NCBI RefSeq assembly: GCF_002897375.1
Contig: NZ_BFAG01000009.1
Coordinates: 102,501-166,500, forward strand
DNA: 64,000 nucleotides
Source: Deinococcus aerius
GTDB lineage: Bacteria > Deinococcota > Deinococci > Deinococcales > Deinococcaceae
Direction: 5' to 3'
Shown here: positions 31,370-49,284 of the stretch, piece after piece
Numbering within the stretch: the first letter of the stretch is position 1
How the letters are laid out: each line of letters begins with the position of its first letter
Made by a program: the position numbers and the translations under genes
The notes under the pieces: model-generated
Databases searched by the model: none
Seen by the model: only the letters and a program-made list of their open reading frames with translations
What the model was told of the DNA's origin: nothing

Positions 31370-31579
31370 ATAGCCGCCTCGAAACTTTAATGTGAATAGG
31401 GAAAATGCTGCATAGCACGAGGTCTTTTGCTCCCTCTCCCCTTGTGGGAGAGGGGTGGCGAGTACCGCTCGCCCTCGTGCCAGTCCGTGAAAAGGTCACT
31501 CACCGACTCCTCGTTTCGCCTCAAGCTCGCAAAGGAGAGGAGCAGGAGGCATCGTCCGCCCCCTGCTCCTGGTCGTCCC
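31370..31579. repeat. Intergenic hairpin cluster and dpp terminator
   Basis: A perfect 9-bp hairpin (CCCTCTCCC-CTTGT-GGGAGAGGG, 31432-31454) is followed by a second one (GGCGAG-TACC-GCTCGCC). This order resembles the 3' parts of the dispersed repeats at 46297 and 55229. At 31539-31569, GGAGCAGGAGG pairs with CCCCCTGCTCC; on the minus strand this leads into TCTCCTTTG and would end the dpp operon. Confidence 0.6.
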
Positions 31580-32581
<1,002 letters not shown>

Positions 32582-32587
32582 GGGGTA

Positions 32588-32686
32588 CCTCGGGGAGTGG
32601 TCAGTAGGGAGTGGGGAGTGGGAAAAGATCGGGCACAAGCGGGGAGCTTACGCTTGTGCCCCCACTGACCACTCCCCACTTCCCAC
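32588..32686. repeat. Palindromic GGGAGTGG repeat, copy A
   Basis: Outer arms GGGGAGTGGTCAGT and ACTGACCACTCCCC are perfectly complementary (14 bp). Inside them GGGCACAAGC and GCTTGTGCCC form a second perfect 10-bp stem. The left arm also carries the tandem GGGAGTGG-GGAGTGGG-AAAAG. A related element lies at 43791-43925. Confidence 0.75.
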
Positions 32687-33724
32687 CTACCGGTATTGAA
32701 TCCTGGGGTCCAGCGCCGCGTAGCTCAGATCCACCAGCAGGTTGACCACGCTCACGACGAGCGCGGCGAAGATCACCCCACCCTGGATGATGGGGTAGTC
32801 GCGCTGGCTGATCGCGTCGTACACCCACGAGCCCAGGCCCGGCCAGGAAAAGATCGTCTCGGTGAGGACCGCGCCGCCGAGGAGCGCCCCCGCCTGGAGG
32901 CCGATCACGGTGACGACCGGCAGCAGGGCGTTGCGCAGGGCGTGTTTGAGGGTCACCGTGCGCCCGGCGAGCCCCTTGGCGCGGGCGGTCCGCACGTAGT
33001 CCTGCCCCAGCACCTCCAGCAGGCTCGACCGCGTGATCCGCGCGATGATCGCCAGCGGAATCGAGCCCAGCGCGATGGCGGGCAGGATCAGGTGGCGAAT
33101 CGCGTCCCACGCGGCGGCGGGCTGCCCGCGCAGCAGCGCGTCGAGGACGTAGAAGCCGGTGACGGGTTGCAGCGTCGTCTCGTTCCCCAGGCGGGCGGAG
33201 GGCGGGAGCCACCCCAGCCGCACCGCGAAGAAGTACGAGAGCAGCAGCCCCAGCCAGAAGATCGGCATGCTCACGCCCACCAGGCTGATCGTGGTCGCCA
33301 GGTTGTCCCACACGCTGTTGCGCCGCAGCGCCGCGATGACCCCGGCAGGCAGGCCGATCAGGAGGGCAAACAGCAGCGCCGCGATGGCGAGTTCCGCCGT
33401 GGCGGGAAAGCGGGCCGCCAGCTCGTCGCGCACCGGGATGTTGCTCTTGATCCCGCTGCCCAGGTTCCCCTGGAGAAGCTGACCGACGTACTTCGGAAAC
33501 TGGGCGTCCAGCAGGTTGGCGGGGTCCCGGTAGTTGATGAACCACGGCTTGTTCAGCCCGAGCTGCTCGCGCAGGGCGGCGGCGGCCTCGGGGGTGGCGC
33601 GCTCGCCCAGCATGGCGACGGCGGGGTCGCCGGGGATCGAGCGCACGAAGGCGAACACCACCACGCTGATCCCAATCATCACCAGCAGGGTCCGCAGGAC
33701 GCGGCGAATGAGATAACTGCCCAA
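32687..33724 (-). CDS. dppB: Dipeptide/oligopeptide ABC transporter permease DppB
   Basis: Partner of DppC, 345 residues. It opens GSYLIRRVLRTLLVMIGISVVVFAFVRSIPGDPA, the standard DppB/OppB N-terminus, and has the coupling loop VLGQDYVRTARAKGLAGRTVTLKHALRNALLPVVT followed by GAVLTETIFSWPGLGSW. I select the TTG at 33724: a purine-rich GAGGAGGG lies about five to six bases upstream, whereas the in-frame TTG at 33748 lies upstream of that ribosome site. The gene follows dppA by about 100 bases on the minus strand. Confidence 0.93.
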   Translation of the reverse strand: MGSYLIRRVLRTLLVMIGISVVVFAFVRSIPGDPAVAMLGERATPEAAAALREQLGLNKPWFINYRDPANLLDAQFPKYVGQLLQGNLGSGIKSNIPVRDELAARFPATAELAIAALLFALLIGLPAGVIAALRRNSVWDNLATTISLVGVSMPIFWLGLLLSYFFAVRLGWLPPSARLGNETTLQPVTGFYVLDALLRGQPAAAWDAIRHLILPAIALGSIPLAIIARITRSSLLEVLGQDYVRTARAKGLAGRTVTLKHALRNALLPVVTVIGLQAGALLGGAVLTETIFSWPGLGSWVYDAISQRDYPIIQGGVIFAALVVSVVNLLVDLSYAALDPRIQYR

Positions 33725-33830
33725 CTTGGCCCTCCTCCTCTTCCTCAAGGGGACGCGGGGCGGGCCACCTCTCTCGCCCGTCCCGCGTGCCTCCCGGCTG
33801 TCAGGGGCGCCCTCGCCCCCGCGTCCAGCT

Positions 33831-35409
<1,579 letters not shown>

Positions 35410-35501
35410 AGGCCTCCGTGTGCTGCGTCATGCCGCGTCCCCCCCGCGTGAGGGGCGGACGGGAGGGCGGCGAAGCAGCGGGATCGAGTGCAAGTGCGTT
35501 C

Positions 35502-35530
35502 AGCGTAGGGGGGGGCGGGAACAGTGTCAA
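35502..35530 (-). promoter_or_regulatory. dppA promoter
   Basis: On the minus strand TTGACA (35530-35525) and TACGCT (35507-35502) are spaced 17 bp, about 95 bases before the dppA start. A run of cytosines fills the spacer. Confidence 0.8.
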
Positions 35531-35596
35531 GGGAAGGCGGGGCGGTCCGGGGAGCAAGGACCTTGCAAAGGGCAGGAACATCCTCCCGACGCCGGT

Positions 35597-37657
35597 TCAC
35601 GGCCCCGGCGAGAGTGCGCCCACCGCGACCTGCGGCTCGGCCGGGCCGACGGTCACCTGCCGCTCGTCGCGCGGGTCGTTCGCCCCGCCGTAGATGCCGT
35701 CACCGTCACGGTCGCGGCCCCCGATCACGTTGAAGGTGCCGTCGGGCAGGTAGGCGGTGAAGCGGCCCAGCGCATCGAGGGCGGGCAGGTAGGCGGAGCC
35801 CCGGCTGCCCTGCACGCGCAGCCCCAGCGCGTCGCTGACGGCCAGGTTTCCCAGCGCCGCCGCCGGGTCGATCAGGCCGTAGCCGAACGCCTCGTCGCGC
35901 CCGGCCTCGCCCAGGTCGGTGGCCGTCGCCGTCATGCGCGCCAGCGTGTCGTCCCGCCCCTTTGTCACGCCCTTGCTGAGCAGCAGGGCCGCGAGCGCGC
36001 TGACCTGCGGGGTCGCCTGGCTGGTCCCCGCGTAGCTGTAGTAGGTGGGCTGGTCTTTGACGTAGTCCCAGTCGGTCGAGAGGATCACGTCAGGGTAGCG
36101 CTGGCCGTTGAGGTTGCCCCCGTTGTAGTAGGTGGCCCCCCGCGACAGGTCCACCCCCCCGGGCGCCGAGAGCATGACCTGCGGGTACCGGTTGCTGTAC
36201 TCGGCGTGGACCGGGGCGCCCGCGCCCGACAGGGTGACCGAGGCGACCGCCACCGCCCCCTCGCAGGCCGCCGGGTAGAAGGGCTCCGTCCCGTAGGCGT
36301 TCCCCGCCGCCGCCACGACAAGCGCCCCCCGCCCGGTCACCTCGGCCACCGCGCTGCACAGGGGCCGGGCCTCCTCGGCCGACACGTCCCCGCCCAGGCT
36401 GAGGTTGATCACCGCCGCCGGGTGGGGGTTGGTGTACGTCTTTCCCCCCAGTGTGACCGTGAGGCCCGCCGCGTAGCGCACCGCATTCACCACATCTGCG
36501 GTCGTCGCGTTGTCCGCCGTGTCGATCACCCGGATGGGCAGTACCCTGACCGGGGCCCGGTACACCGCCCCCACCACGCCGCTCGTGCTGCACGACCCGC
36601 AGCCCGCGTACTGGCTGATCTTGCCCCAGCGCGCCGCGATGATCCCCGTCACGTGGGTGCCGTGGCTGCCCGCGGTGCGGCCCGGGGTGTCGGGATCGGT
36701 GGGATCGGTGTCAGGGCCGTTCCCGTCCCCGTTGGTGCTGCTCGTGAGCACGTCCAGCGCGCCCTCGCCCGGCCCGTAGAGCGCCCCCTGAAGGTCCGGG
36801 TGGTCGAAGCGCACCCCCGTGTCGATCACCGCCACCGTGACCGGGCGGGTGTAGCCCCCGGCCTCCATGTCGCGCCACACCGCCCCGTACCCCAGCACCT
36901 TGTAGGCCCACTGGAGGCCCGCGTACTCGTCGGAGGGCACCACGGGCTGGGCCAGCCCCTGCGGGTGCAGCACGGCGTTGGGCACCGCGTACTCCACGTT
37001 GGGATCGGCGCGCAGGGCCCGCAGCGCCCCGGTCACGTCCGCCGTCTCCAGCAGCACGGCCCGGCCCCCCAGGTCGCGCCGCGCGCCGCCCGGAACGTCC
37101 AGCCGCGACAGGGTGTCCCGGGTCACGGCCTGCGCCGCCCCGCCCAGCGTGGCCACCGGGACCGCCCGGCCCAGCGCGACCGCCTGCGCCGCCGCCGAGC
37201 GGTACCTCACGATGACGCCGCGCGCCTCCCGGGTGCCCCCGGTCCTGAGGAGGCCCCGCGGCTCCACGTCGCCCGCCTGCACGCTGTCCCCATCCACAAC
37301 CTGGCCGGTGACCGCGTACTGGTCCGCGGTGACGGTCCAGACCGTGCGCCCACTCGCCGAGCCGTTCTTCCAGACCACGGTGACCTGGCCGCTCAGCCGG
37401 GGCTGATCCGCCCCCACCGGCGTTCCCCGCGAGCGGTCCGCCGTGACCTTCACGCTCACGTCGCCCTTGCCCGAGGGGGGCGAGACGCTCAGCCAGGCGG
37501 GCACGTCCTCGATGCTCCACGACCCGCCGAAGGATTGCGACGCCGGGGCGCTCAGCGCCGTCCCCAGCGCGACGGTCTGGGCGGTGACGGGCCCGGAAGG
37601 AGTCTGCGTGCAGGCACACAGCAGCGCTGCCGTGAGCAGGGCGGGAAGACGTTTCAT
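35597..37657 (-). CDS. Subtilisin-like (S8) serine protease lipoprotein
   Basis: 686-residue secreted protease with lipobox LLCAC near residue 16. After an Ig-like N-terminal region and an inhibitor-type propeptide (RADPNVEYAVPNAVLHP, about 215-232), the catalytic domain has Asp279 in AVIDTG, His332 in SHGTH, oxyanion Asn453 in AAAGN and Ser546 in GTSQATP. A Cys-containing insert (YAGCGSCSTSG) follows the His motif. The C-terminal domain ends with DRDGDGIYGGANDPRDERQV, resembling a calcium-binding EF-hand-like loop. Deinococci carry many such proteases for peptide uptake; the adjacent peptide transporter supports that use. Confidence 0.92.
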   Translation of the reverse strand: MKRLPALLTAALLCACTQTPSGPVTAQTVALGTALSAPASQSFGGSWSIEDVPAWLSVSPPSGKGDVSVKVTADRSRGTPVGADQPRLSGQVTVVWKNGSASGRTVWTVTADQYAVTGQVVDGDSVQAGDVEPRGLLRTGGTREARGVIVRYRSAAAQAVALGRAVPVATLGGAAQAVTRDTLSRLDVPGGARRDLGGRAVLLETADVTGALRALRADPNVEYAVPNAVLHPQGLAQPVVPSDEYAGLQWAYKVLGYGAVWRDMEAGGYTRPVTVAVIDTGVRFDHPDLQGALYGPGEGALDVLTSSTNGDGNGPDTDPTDPDTPGRTAGSHGTHVTGIIAARWGKISQYAGCGSCSTSGVVGAVYRAPVRVLPIRVIDTADNATTADVVNAVRYAAGLTVTLGGKTYTNPHPAAVINLSLGGDVSAEEARPLCSAVAEVTGRGALVVAAAGNAYGTEPFYPAACEGAVAVASVTLSGAGAPVHAEYSNRYPQVMLSAPGGVDLSRGATYYNGGNLNGQRYPDVILSTDWDYVKDQPTYYSYAGTSQATPQVSALAALLLSKGVTKGRDDTLARMTATATDLGEAGRDEAFGYGLIDPAAALGNLAVSDALGLRVQGSRGSAYLPALDALGRFTAYLPDGTFNVIGGRDRDGDGIYGGANDPRDERQVTVGPAEPQVAVGALSPGP

Positions 37658-37693
37658 GTGGGCCTCAGCATGCCTCATCGAAAATGAACGTGC

Positions 37694-38242
<549 letters not shown>

Positions 38243-38252
38243 GGGGCGACCG

Positions 38253-38654
38253 TCAGGCCCGGAAGGTCAGGGCGCGCAGCAGGAACCAGAACAGGGCGGC
38301 GGCGGCGACCACCGCCGGGAAGGCGATGACTCTCACCGCGTTCAGGGCTTCCTCCGCCTGCCGCGCCCGGGTGACCACCCTCACGCAGACGTCGCGGGCG
38401 GTCCCCGGCCCCACGGCGCGCACCTCCCTCGCCGAGACGCCCGCCCCCGGGCAGTCGCGGAAAGTCACGTAGGTGTCCGCGGGAAGGGCGGCCAGCGCCT
38501 CGGGGCTCAGCGCGTCCCCCTCCACCGACTTCACGAAGCGGAAGGCCGTGCCGCCCAGCACCCGCACCGTCTCGCCCCCGACCTGAAAGGACGGCGCGCA
38601 GGAGGGCAGCAGCAGCAGGCTGACGAGCAGGCCCACCTGAAGGATTTTGGTCAT
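38253..38654 (-). CDS. Small lipoprotein with C-terminal membrane helix, unknown function
   Basis: 133 residues, not recognised. There is a lipobox (LLLLPSC, Cys near 19), a short beta-rich region with SVEGDALSPEALAALPADTYVTFRDCPG, then VRAVGPGTARDVCVRVVTRARQAEEALNAV and a C-terminal helix FPAVVAAAALFWFLLRAL. A lipid at one end and a helix at the other would hold both ends at a membrane. TATGCT lies seven bases before the ATG at 38654; an alternative ATG four codons earlier would overlap that box. Confidence 0.65.
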   Translation of the reverse strand: MTKILQVGLLVSLLLLPSCAPSFQVGGETVRVLGGTAFRFVKSVEGDALSPEALAALPADTYVTFRDCPGAGVSAREVRAVGPGTARDVCVRVVTRARQAEEALNAVRVIAFPAVVAAAALFWFLLRALTFRA

Positions 38655-38716
38655 ATCCGTGAGCATACAGGGGCACCCCGGGGACGGGGCGCAACTTTGT
38701 GGACCCCTGGCCCGGC

Positions 38717-39459
<743 letters not shown>

Positions 39460-39521
39460 GAAAGAGGGTACGGGGAAAGCGGGAACCCCGTGCAAGAGGG
39501 CCGAGTTCGGCGCGGGGCGCG

Positions 39522-40187
39522 TCAGACAGGCAGGGGTTTGACCTGCAACCCCTGCCGGGGCCGGTCCTGCCGCAACCATTCCAGCACGTCTCCCGCACCC
39601 TCCTCGGGGCTGCCGCGGGAGGGGTCGATCATGAGGTCCCCCTCACCGTGGGCATACACCCTGTCGTAGGCCCAGCGGGCCAGGCCCTGCGGCCTTCCCG
39701 CCCGGGTGGCTTCCCGCTCGGCCTCCCAGGCTTCGCAGACCTCCAGGGGCGGTTTCAACGTGATCAGGAGCGGCTGAAAGGGCTGCCACAACCGCGCCGC
39801 CTCCTCGACCCAGGAGCGTTCCAGGAACAGCACGTCCACAAGCACGTGGTTGCCGGAGGTCAACAGCCCCGCGACGGCGTGGTGCAGCCCGGACACCACC
39901 TGACGGCCCACCGGACCCAACCCAAGCCCGGTGACGGGTGGAGCGGCCCCGTCCGCCGTCTCGTACCACGCCCCCTCCTTCTCCTGCGGCTGAAAGGGAA
40001 AGTAACGGGGCGGCATGGTCATCCACAGCAGGTCGTAACCCAGCAGCAGGTACGGCTCTTCCAGCCGGGTTTGCAGGGCGCGGCAGAAGGTGCTCTTGCC
40101 CGCGCTGGATGTCCCGTTCACGACGATCAGTCGTCCCGGGCTCAGAGGGGGCGGCACCGCCACGGACTCGCCTGAACTCTGCGTCAT
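39522..40187 (-). CDS. Chloramphenicol-phosphotransferase-like P-loop kinase
   Basis: 221 residues with P-loop GTSSAGKST at 25-33 directly after a beta strand (RLIVVN), as in the CPT family. LLLGYDLLWMTMPPRYF near the start and LVDVLFLERSWVEEAARLW in the middle also fit. CPT itself phosphorylates chloramphenicol, but most chromosomal relatives have unknown substrates, so no resistance claim is made. TACGAT lies five bases before the ATG. It is a single gene between the methyltransferase and the deacetylase cluster, all on the minus strand. Confidence 0.82.
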   Translation of the reverse strand: MTQSSGESVAVPPPLSPGRLIVVNGTSSAGKSTFCRALQTRLEEPYLLLGYDLLWMTMPPRYFPFQPQEKEGAWYETADGAAPPVTGLGLGPVGRQVVSGLHHAVAGLLTSGNHVLVDVLFLERSWVEEAARLWQPFQPLLITLKPPLEVCEAWEAEREATRAGRPQGLARWAYDRVYAHGEGDLMIDPSRGSPEEGAGDVLEWLRQDRPRQGLQVKPLPV

Positions 40188-40278
40188 ACGTGATCGTACC
40201 CTGCTGGCCGCGTGTCAGGAACCTTGAAGGCTGGGGCGGAACCCGGGGGTGGGGGCGTGCGGTTTCACGCCGTGCGGA

Positions 40279-41495
<1,217 letters not shown>

Positions 41496-41499
<4 letters not shown>

Positions 41500-42631
41500 G
41501 CCCGCCCTAACCTTTGCAGCAGGGCGGCCACCACCCGGTCGGCGGCGTCGGGCACACCGAGGCGCCGGGCCGCACAACTCATCCGTCCCCGCTCGTCCGG
41601 GTCCAGGGCGCGCAGCACCGCGCCGCGCACGTCCCGCCGTTCCCGCGCCCACAGGGCCGCCCCGTGGCGCACGAGCAGGTCGGCGTTGTATTCCTCCTGC
41701 CCCGGAATGGGCTCGTGAACCACCAGCGGAATACCCAGCGTGGTCGCCTCGGCCACCGTCAGCCCCCCCGCCTTGCCCACCACGAGGTCGGAGGCGGCCA
41801 GCAGCTCGGGAAAGTCGGTGGTAAAGCCCAGATGATGGACTGTCGCGCCGCCCACCCGCTCGACCCCGTGCCCGTCGGCCCCGGCCAGCACGAGGACCTG
41901 CACGCGCTGGCCCAGGTTCGACAGCTCCCGCAGGACCGTCCCCAACCCCCGGAACGTGCCCGTTCCCCCGCCGGAAATGAGGATCAGCGGCACGTCGGGG
42001 TCCAGGCCGTGCTTCAGGCGCAGCGCCCGGCGATCCGCCCCCATCAGCGTGCGGAAGGCGGGCGCGATGGGAATGCCGGTCACGACGACCTTGCCCGAGT
42101 CCAGGCCGCGCTCCACCATCTGCTCCGCCGTCTCCGGCGAGGCGACCATCACCAGATCGGCCTCATGCCGGACCCAGTGGCGGTGGACCCGGTAGTCGGT
42201 GACGATCAGGGCGTTGAGAAACGGCTGCCCGGTGCGCCTGCGAACCGTGCCCGCCAGCGCGGTCGGCGCCCAGTAGGAGCTGACCACCACGTCCGGCCGG
42301 CTGCGCTCCAGGTCCGATCGCATCCCGGGCAGGCCCACCCACGAGAAGGCGCTGCTGATGAAGTTGACCGGGTGGTCGAGGTCCGTGAACTGGTAGAAGC
42401 CCCGGTACAGCCAGGGCGCGTACCGCAGCTCGAAGGCGTACAGGTCCACCGTCAGGCGGCGCTCGACCGGCCCCAGATACGTCACCGCGTCGCCTTGATG
42501 GTCCTCGAAGGCCACCCCCCGCGCCTGAAGCGCCTGCTGCACCGCGAGCTGCGCCTGGTGATGCCCCGAGCCGATGGAGGCCGAGACAAACAGCGTCCGC
42601 AGGGGGGCCGCCTGCCCGCCCGTGTCCTCCC

Positions 42632-42635
<4 letters not shown>
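41496..42635 (-). CDS. Diacylglycerol glycosyltransferase (MGDG synthase/UgtP family)
   Basis: 379-residue GT28-type enzyme. LFVSASIGSGHHQAQLAVQQAL is the start signature of monogalactosyl- and glucosyl-diacylglycerol synthases, with FYQFTD and PDVVVSSYWAPTALAG in the N domain. The sugar-nucleotide side has LILISGGGTGTFRGLGTVLRELS, DLVVGKAGGLTVAEATTLGIPLVVHEPIPGQEEYNADLL. It should transfer a sugar to diacylglycerol at the inner face of the inner membrane. It overlaps by four bases the LptF/LptG-like permease before it and the deacetylase after it, pointing to one envelope-glycolipid pathway. The exact sugar and lipid are not predictable. Confidence 0.9.
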
Positions 42636-43774
<1,139 letters not shown>

Positions 43775-43790
43775 CGGGGCGCCCCCTCGG

Positions 43791-43925
43791 GGCGGTGAGT
43801 GGGGAGTGGGCAGTAGGCAGTGGGAAAAGCGGAGGCACGCGCTTTCAGGACAGGGCTGGTCCGGGTGGACCTCCGCACGTTGTTCCTACCCCACTCCATC
43901 CACTCCCCACTCCCCACTAACCACT
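43791..43925. repeat. Palindromic GGGAGTGG repeat, copy B
   Basis: The left arm has tandem GAGTGGGGAGTGGG-CAGTAGGCAGTGGG-AAAAG and the right arm CCACTCCCCACTCCCC-ACTAACCACTCA. An internal CGGAGG/CCTCCG stem lies between. The left arm matches copy A (32588-32686) in sequence and order, while the interiors differ. It lies between fabZ and the permease gene. Confidence 0.7.
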
Positions 43926-43931
43926 CACTCT

Positions 43932-44360
43932 TCATCCCTTCGCCACCGCGAACAGGATCGTCGCCTCCGCCGCCACTTGCCCCTCCACCTCGGCGCGGCA
44001 GGTCGTCTTGCCCAGTCCCCGGCGCAGAAACTCGAGTTTCGCGTGCAGGTGGAGCTGGTCGCCTGGAATCACCTTCCGCTTGAAGCGCGCCCCCTCCACC
44101 CCCGCGAGGTAGCCCACCGTGCCCGGCTCGATCCGCTCGTGCAGGCAGAACATGCTCGCCTGCGCCAGCGCCTCGACGATCAGCACGCCCGGCATCACGG
44201 GTTCCTGCGGAAAGTGCCCGGGGAAGAAGGGCTCGTTCACGGTCACGTTCTTCAGGGCATGGACCTCGCCGTTCCCCGCGCTCAGCACGCGGTCGACGAG
44301 TACGAAGGGAAAACGGTGCGGCAGAATTTTCAGCACGTCCTGGATGAGTATGGGTTCCAT
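43932..44360 (-). CDS. fabZ: 3-hydroxyacyl-ACP dehydratase FabZ
   Basis: Dehydrates 3-hydroxyacyl-ACP in the fatty-acid elongation cycle. The 142 residues hold LPHRFPFVLVDRV near the start and FFPGHFPQEPVMPGVLIVEALAQ with catalytic His49 and Glu63, matching the classical positions. I take the ATG at 44360, with AGGAG eleven bases before it; a GTG at 44372 would sit almost on the ribosome site. It lies upstream of the permease, glycosyltransferase and deacetylase genes, separated by palindromic repeat B, so it may or may not share their transcript. Confidence 0.96.
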   Translation of the reverse strand: MEPILIQDVLKILPHRFPFVLVDRVLSAGNGEVHALKNVTVNEPFFPGHFPQEPVMPGVLIVEALAQASMFCLHERIEPGTVGYLAGVEGARFKRKVIPGDQLHLHAKLEFLRRGLGKTTCRAEVEGQVAAEATILFAVAKG

Positions 44361-44460
44361 AAGGGCAGACACTCCTTGCAGTGGGAGGGACCGGTGGCCT
44401 GAGCCCGTCTCCTCGCGGCAAAACGCCCCAAGGGTAGCATGGGGGACCCGGACGCCCGGA

Positions 44461-44715
44461 TCAGGTGCGCGGCTTGAGGAACGCGACCAGTCCCGCCAGC
44501 ACGCTTGTCAGGACGGTCAGGGCAACGGCCCGGGTGAACGCGGGAAGACCAGCGGCCCCCACCTGTGCGCTCAGCAGCAGCTCGACACTCCCCACCGAAC
44601 GCAGCCACAGCGGCGCGTTCGGGTTCAGGCTGGCGAAACTCCCCAGCGTGAGGGCCGCCAGCGCCAGCGTGACGAGGGCCAGCCCCACGACCAGCAACCA
44701 CCTCAGCGCCCGCAT
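44461..44715 (-). CDS. Small two-helix membrane protein, unknown
   Basis: 84 residues with an N-terminal helix (WLLVVGLALVTLALAALTL), a short loop SFASLNPNAPLWLRSVGSVELLL, and a second helix near FTRAVALTVLTSVLAGLVAF, ending KPRT. No family recognised. The ATG at 44715 is chosen because it opens a membrane helix preceded by a basic residue; a TAGAAT box lies about 30 bases upstream on the same strand. It is divergent from the tiny GNAT-like gene. Confidence 0.6.
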   Translation of the reverse strand: MRALRWLLVVGLALVTLALAALTLGSFASLNPNAPLWLRSVGSVELLLSAQVGAAGLPAFTRAVALTVLTSVLAGLVAFLKPRT

Positions 44716-44785
44716 GTGACCCGCCCCGCAGCCATCATCGCCGGGCATTCTAGCGGTCTGGCGGGAGAACGCTACACTCCGGCAC

Positions 44786-45040
44786 GTGCCTGGCCTGCCC
44801 GCCCGCGTCCGCATCACCCGCCCCCCCCTTCCCCTCGCCCCGGCCCTGGAGCGCGCGGCAGCCCGGCTGTGTCCAGGGGCCCCGCTGGATGCCCTGAACG
44901 CAGCGGCCCTCGCCATCGCGGGCGGCGCGGTGATCGGTGCGGCTCTGCGCTGGCAGGGTGGGGAGGCCCTCAGTGTGGACACGGGCTGGCGCGGGCGCGG
45001 CATCGAGGAGGCGCTGGCGGACGCCCTGGCAGGAGCCTAG
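44786..45040 (+). CDS. Very short GNAT-like protein
   Basis: 84 residues. The C-terminal half reads GGAVIGAALRWQGGEALSVDTGWRGRGIEEALADALAG, which fits strand 4, the acetyl-CoA pyrophosphate loop (RGRG) and the following helix of a GNAT fold. The N-terminal half is too short for the usual first strands and helices. The gene is real by context: its GTG lies seven bases after TACACT. It could be a minimal acyl-CoA-binding protein or a shortened gene. Nothing adjacent explains its role; acyl-CoA dehydrogenase follows 38 bases later on the same strand. Confidence 0.6.
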   Translation: MPGLPARVRITRPPLPLAPALERAAARLCPGAPLDALNAAALAIAGGAVIGAALRWQGGEALSVDTGWRGRGIEEALADALAGA

Positions 45041-45078
45041 GACCCGATGGACCTAACGCCCGTTTGGTAGCCTGGGGC

Positions 45079-46263
<1,185 letters not shown>

Positions 46264-46296
46264 ATTCGGGGAGAGTTCTTCCGAGTCGCGGACCTT

Positions 46297-46700
46297 GCCC
46301 CCACCCCCAGCCCCCTACCCCCACTGGGGGCGACGACTCCGCCGCGCGGGGCGGCCCGCGCGGCGACGCCAGGCTCGCTGACGTGTCTCTCCTCTTGGAG
46401 GAGGGGGGAGTTTTCCGCTGCGATCGGCAAAGGGCTCGCCCACTTCGCCTGTGGTCGCTTTCCTCTACGCGCAAGGTTTGATCTTGCTGTCTTCCAAGTC
46501 GCGTGCCCACCGTCTCGCTGCGCGAGCAAGGCGGGGTGAAGGCGGTGCGAGAGCGAGCCAAGGGCAGGAATAGGCCGTTCACAGTAGACGGTTGTTAAGG
46601 GGCTAAAGCTTTGGCGCTGTCACTCCTCCCCCCTTGCGGGGGAGGCTGGGAGGGGGGTGGCAAGCGCCAGCTTGCCCTCCAACGACTCAGCCCGACACGG
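46297..46700. repeat. Dispersed intergenic repeat, copy 1
   Basis: About 400 bp between converging genes, closely similar to 55229-55560 in the same orientation. A block at 46501-46546 is identical over 46 bp to 55356-55401. Copy 1 has an extra segment of about 90 bp near its left end (about 46320-46405). The right part contains a CCTCCCCC-CTTG-CGGGGGAGG hairpin and then GGCAAGC-GCCA-GCTTGCC. Apparent reading frames inside it are shared with copy 2 only because the DNA is shared. The rest of 46264-46772 holds nothing else recognisable. Confidence 0.85.
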
Positions 46701-46772
46701 CTCCAAGAAAGTGGGGGAGCCGCCCATCCTCAGGCTTGCCCCCCCTTTGATCTGCCTTCTCTCGCCCCGCCC

Positions 46773-47561
46773 TTATCCCCTCGCCAGCCAGCGCCTCAGC
46801 AGCAGGGGCACGAGTTCCACCGCCACGACGACCAGCAGGGCGTAGCGCAGCGCCCGCACCAGGCCAATGTCCTTGAACGCCTGCGGCAGGGCGCTCAGCC
46901 CGAAGTACACGGCAAATACGACCACCAGGCCGATCAGGGCGACGATGAGGCGGCCCGCCCAGTCGCGCGGCGGGGTGAAGGTTGGGCGCACGAACCAGAA
47001 GCCCGCCAACAGCCCCAGCGAGGTGCCGTACTCGCGCGGCGTCCCCGTCGGCAGGAACGCGGCGAGGACGAGGAGGATGACGGGGATGATCCAGCGCAGC
47101 GCCTCTGCCTGCGGAAAGCGCCCGCTCGCGGCCAGCCCGGCAAAGGCCGCCCCCAGCAGCAACCCCACGAGCACGTCGAGGGGGTAGTGAACGCCCAGGG
47201 CCACCCGTGAAAGGCCGATCAGCGCGATCAGCACGAGGGCGACGACCCACATGCCCGTGCGCCCGACCTGCACGGCGATGCCGCCCCAGAGCGTGGCGGC
47301 CATCTGGGTGTGGCCGCTGGGCAGGCCGGGGCCGAGGGCGGTGACGCGGGCGGCCTCGCTGACCTGCCCGGGGTTGGCCGTGAAGGGGCGGGGTTCATTG
47401 AAGCCGAACTTGAGGGCCGTGTTCACCAGATACGAGAGGGCGAAGGCGACACCCAGGTTCCGCCCGCCCCGGGGGTTCACCAGCCAGGTGTACAGCGCCA
47501 GGACGACAATGAACACCTCGTCACGCCCCAGGTTCGTGACGGCCAGCCAAAACGTTTCCAT
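46773..47561 (-). CDS. PAP2-family membrane phosphatase
   Basis: 262-residue protein with at least five membrane segments. The PAP2 phosphatase motifs are present: K51-x6-RP ending at Pro59, PSGH at 81-84, and [12 protein letters not shown] with Arg119, His125 and Asp129. Likely substrates are phosphatidic acid, PG-phosphate or undecaprenyl pyrophosphate, with the active site on the outer face of the membrane. The C-terminal 100 residues add helices of unknown role. CACAAT lies eight bases before the ATG. It is divergent from the double ABC ATPase. Confidence 0.9.
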   Translation of the reverse strand: METFWLAVTNLGRDEVFIVVLALYTWLVNPRGGRNLGVAFALSYLVNTALKFGFNEPRPFTANPGQVSEAARVTALGPGLPSGHTQMAATLWGGIAVQVGRTGMWVVALVLIALIGLSRVALGVHYPLDVLVGLLLGAAFAGLAASGRFPQAEALRWIIPVILLVLAAFLPTGTPREYGTSLGLLAGFWFVRPTFTPPRDWAGRLIVALIGLVVVFAVYFGLSALPQAFKDIGLVRALRYALLVVVAVELVPLLLRRWLARG

Positions 47562-47626
47562 GTGTGCCCATTGTGAGGCTTCTTGCCTTTGAAGGCGAGG
47601 GGACGGGCGGCGGTACACTGAATCCC

Positions 47627-49228
<1,602 letters not shown>

Positions 49229-49239
49229 GGGAGGGCAAA

Positions 49240-49277
49240 GAGAAGGGGCCGCCTCATTGGGGGCGGCCTCCTCTTCT
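49240..49277. terminator. Bidirectional terminator between the ABC ATPase and lipoprotein genes
   Basis: GGCCGCC and GGCGGCC (49247-49253 with 49262-49268) pair around an 8-base loop, flanked by AAAGAGAA on the left and TCCTCTTCTT on the right. Confidence 0.8.
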
Positions 49278-49284
49278 TGGGGAA

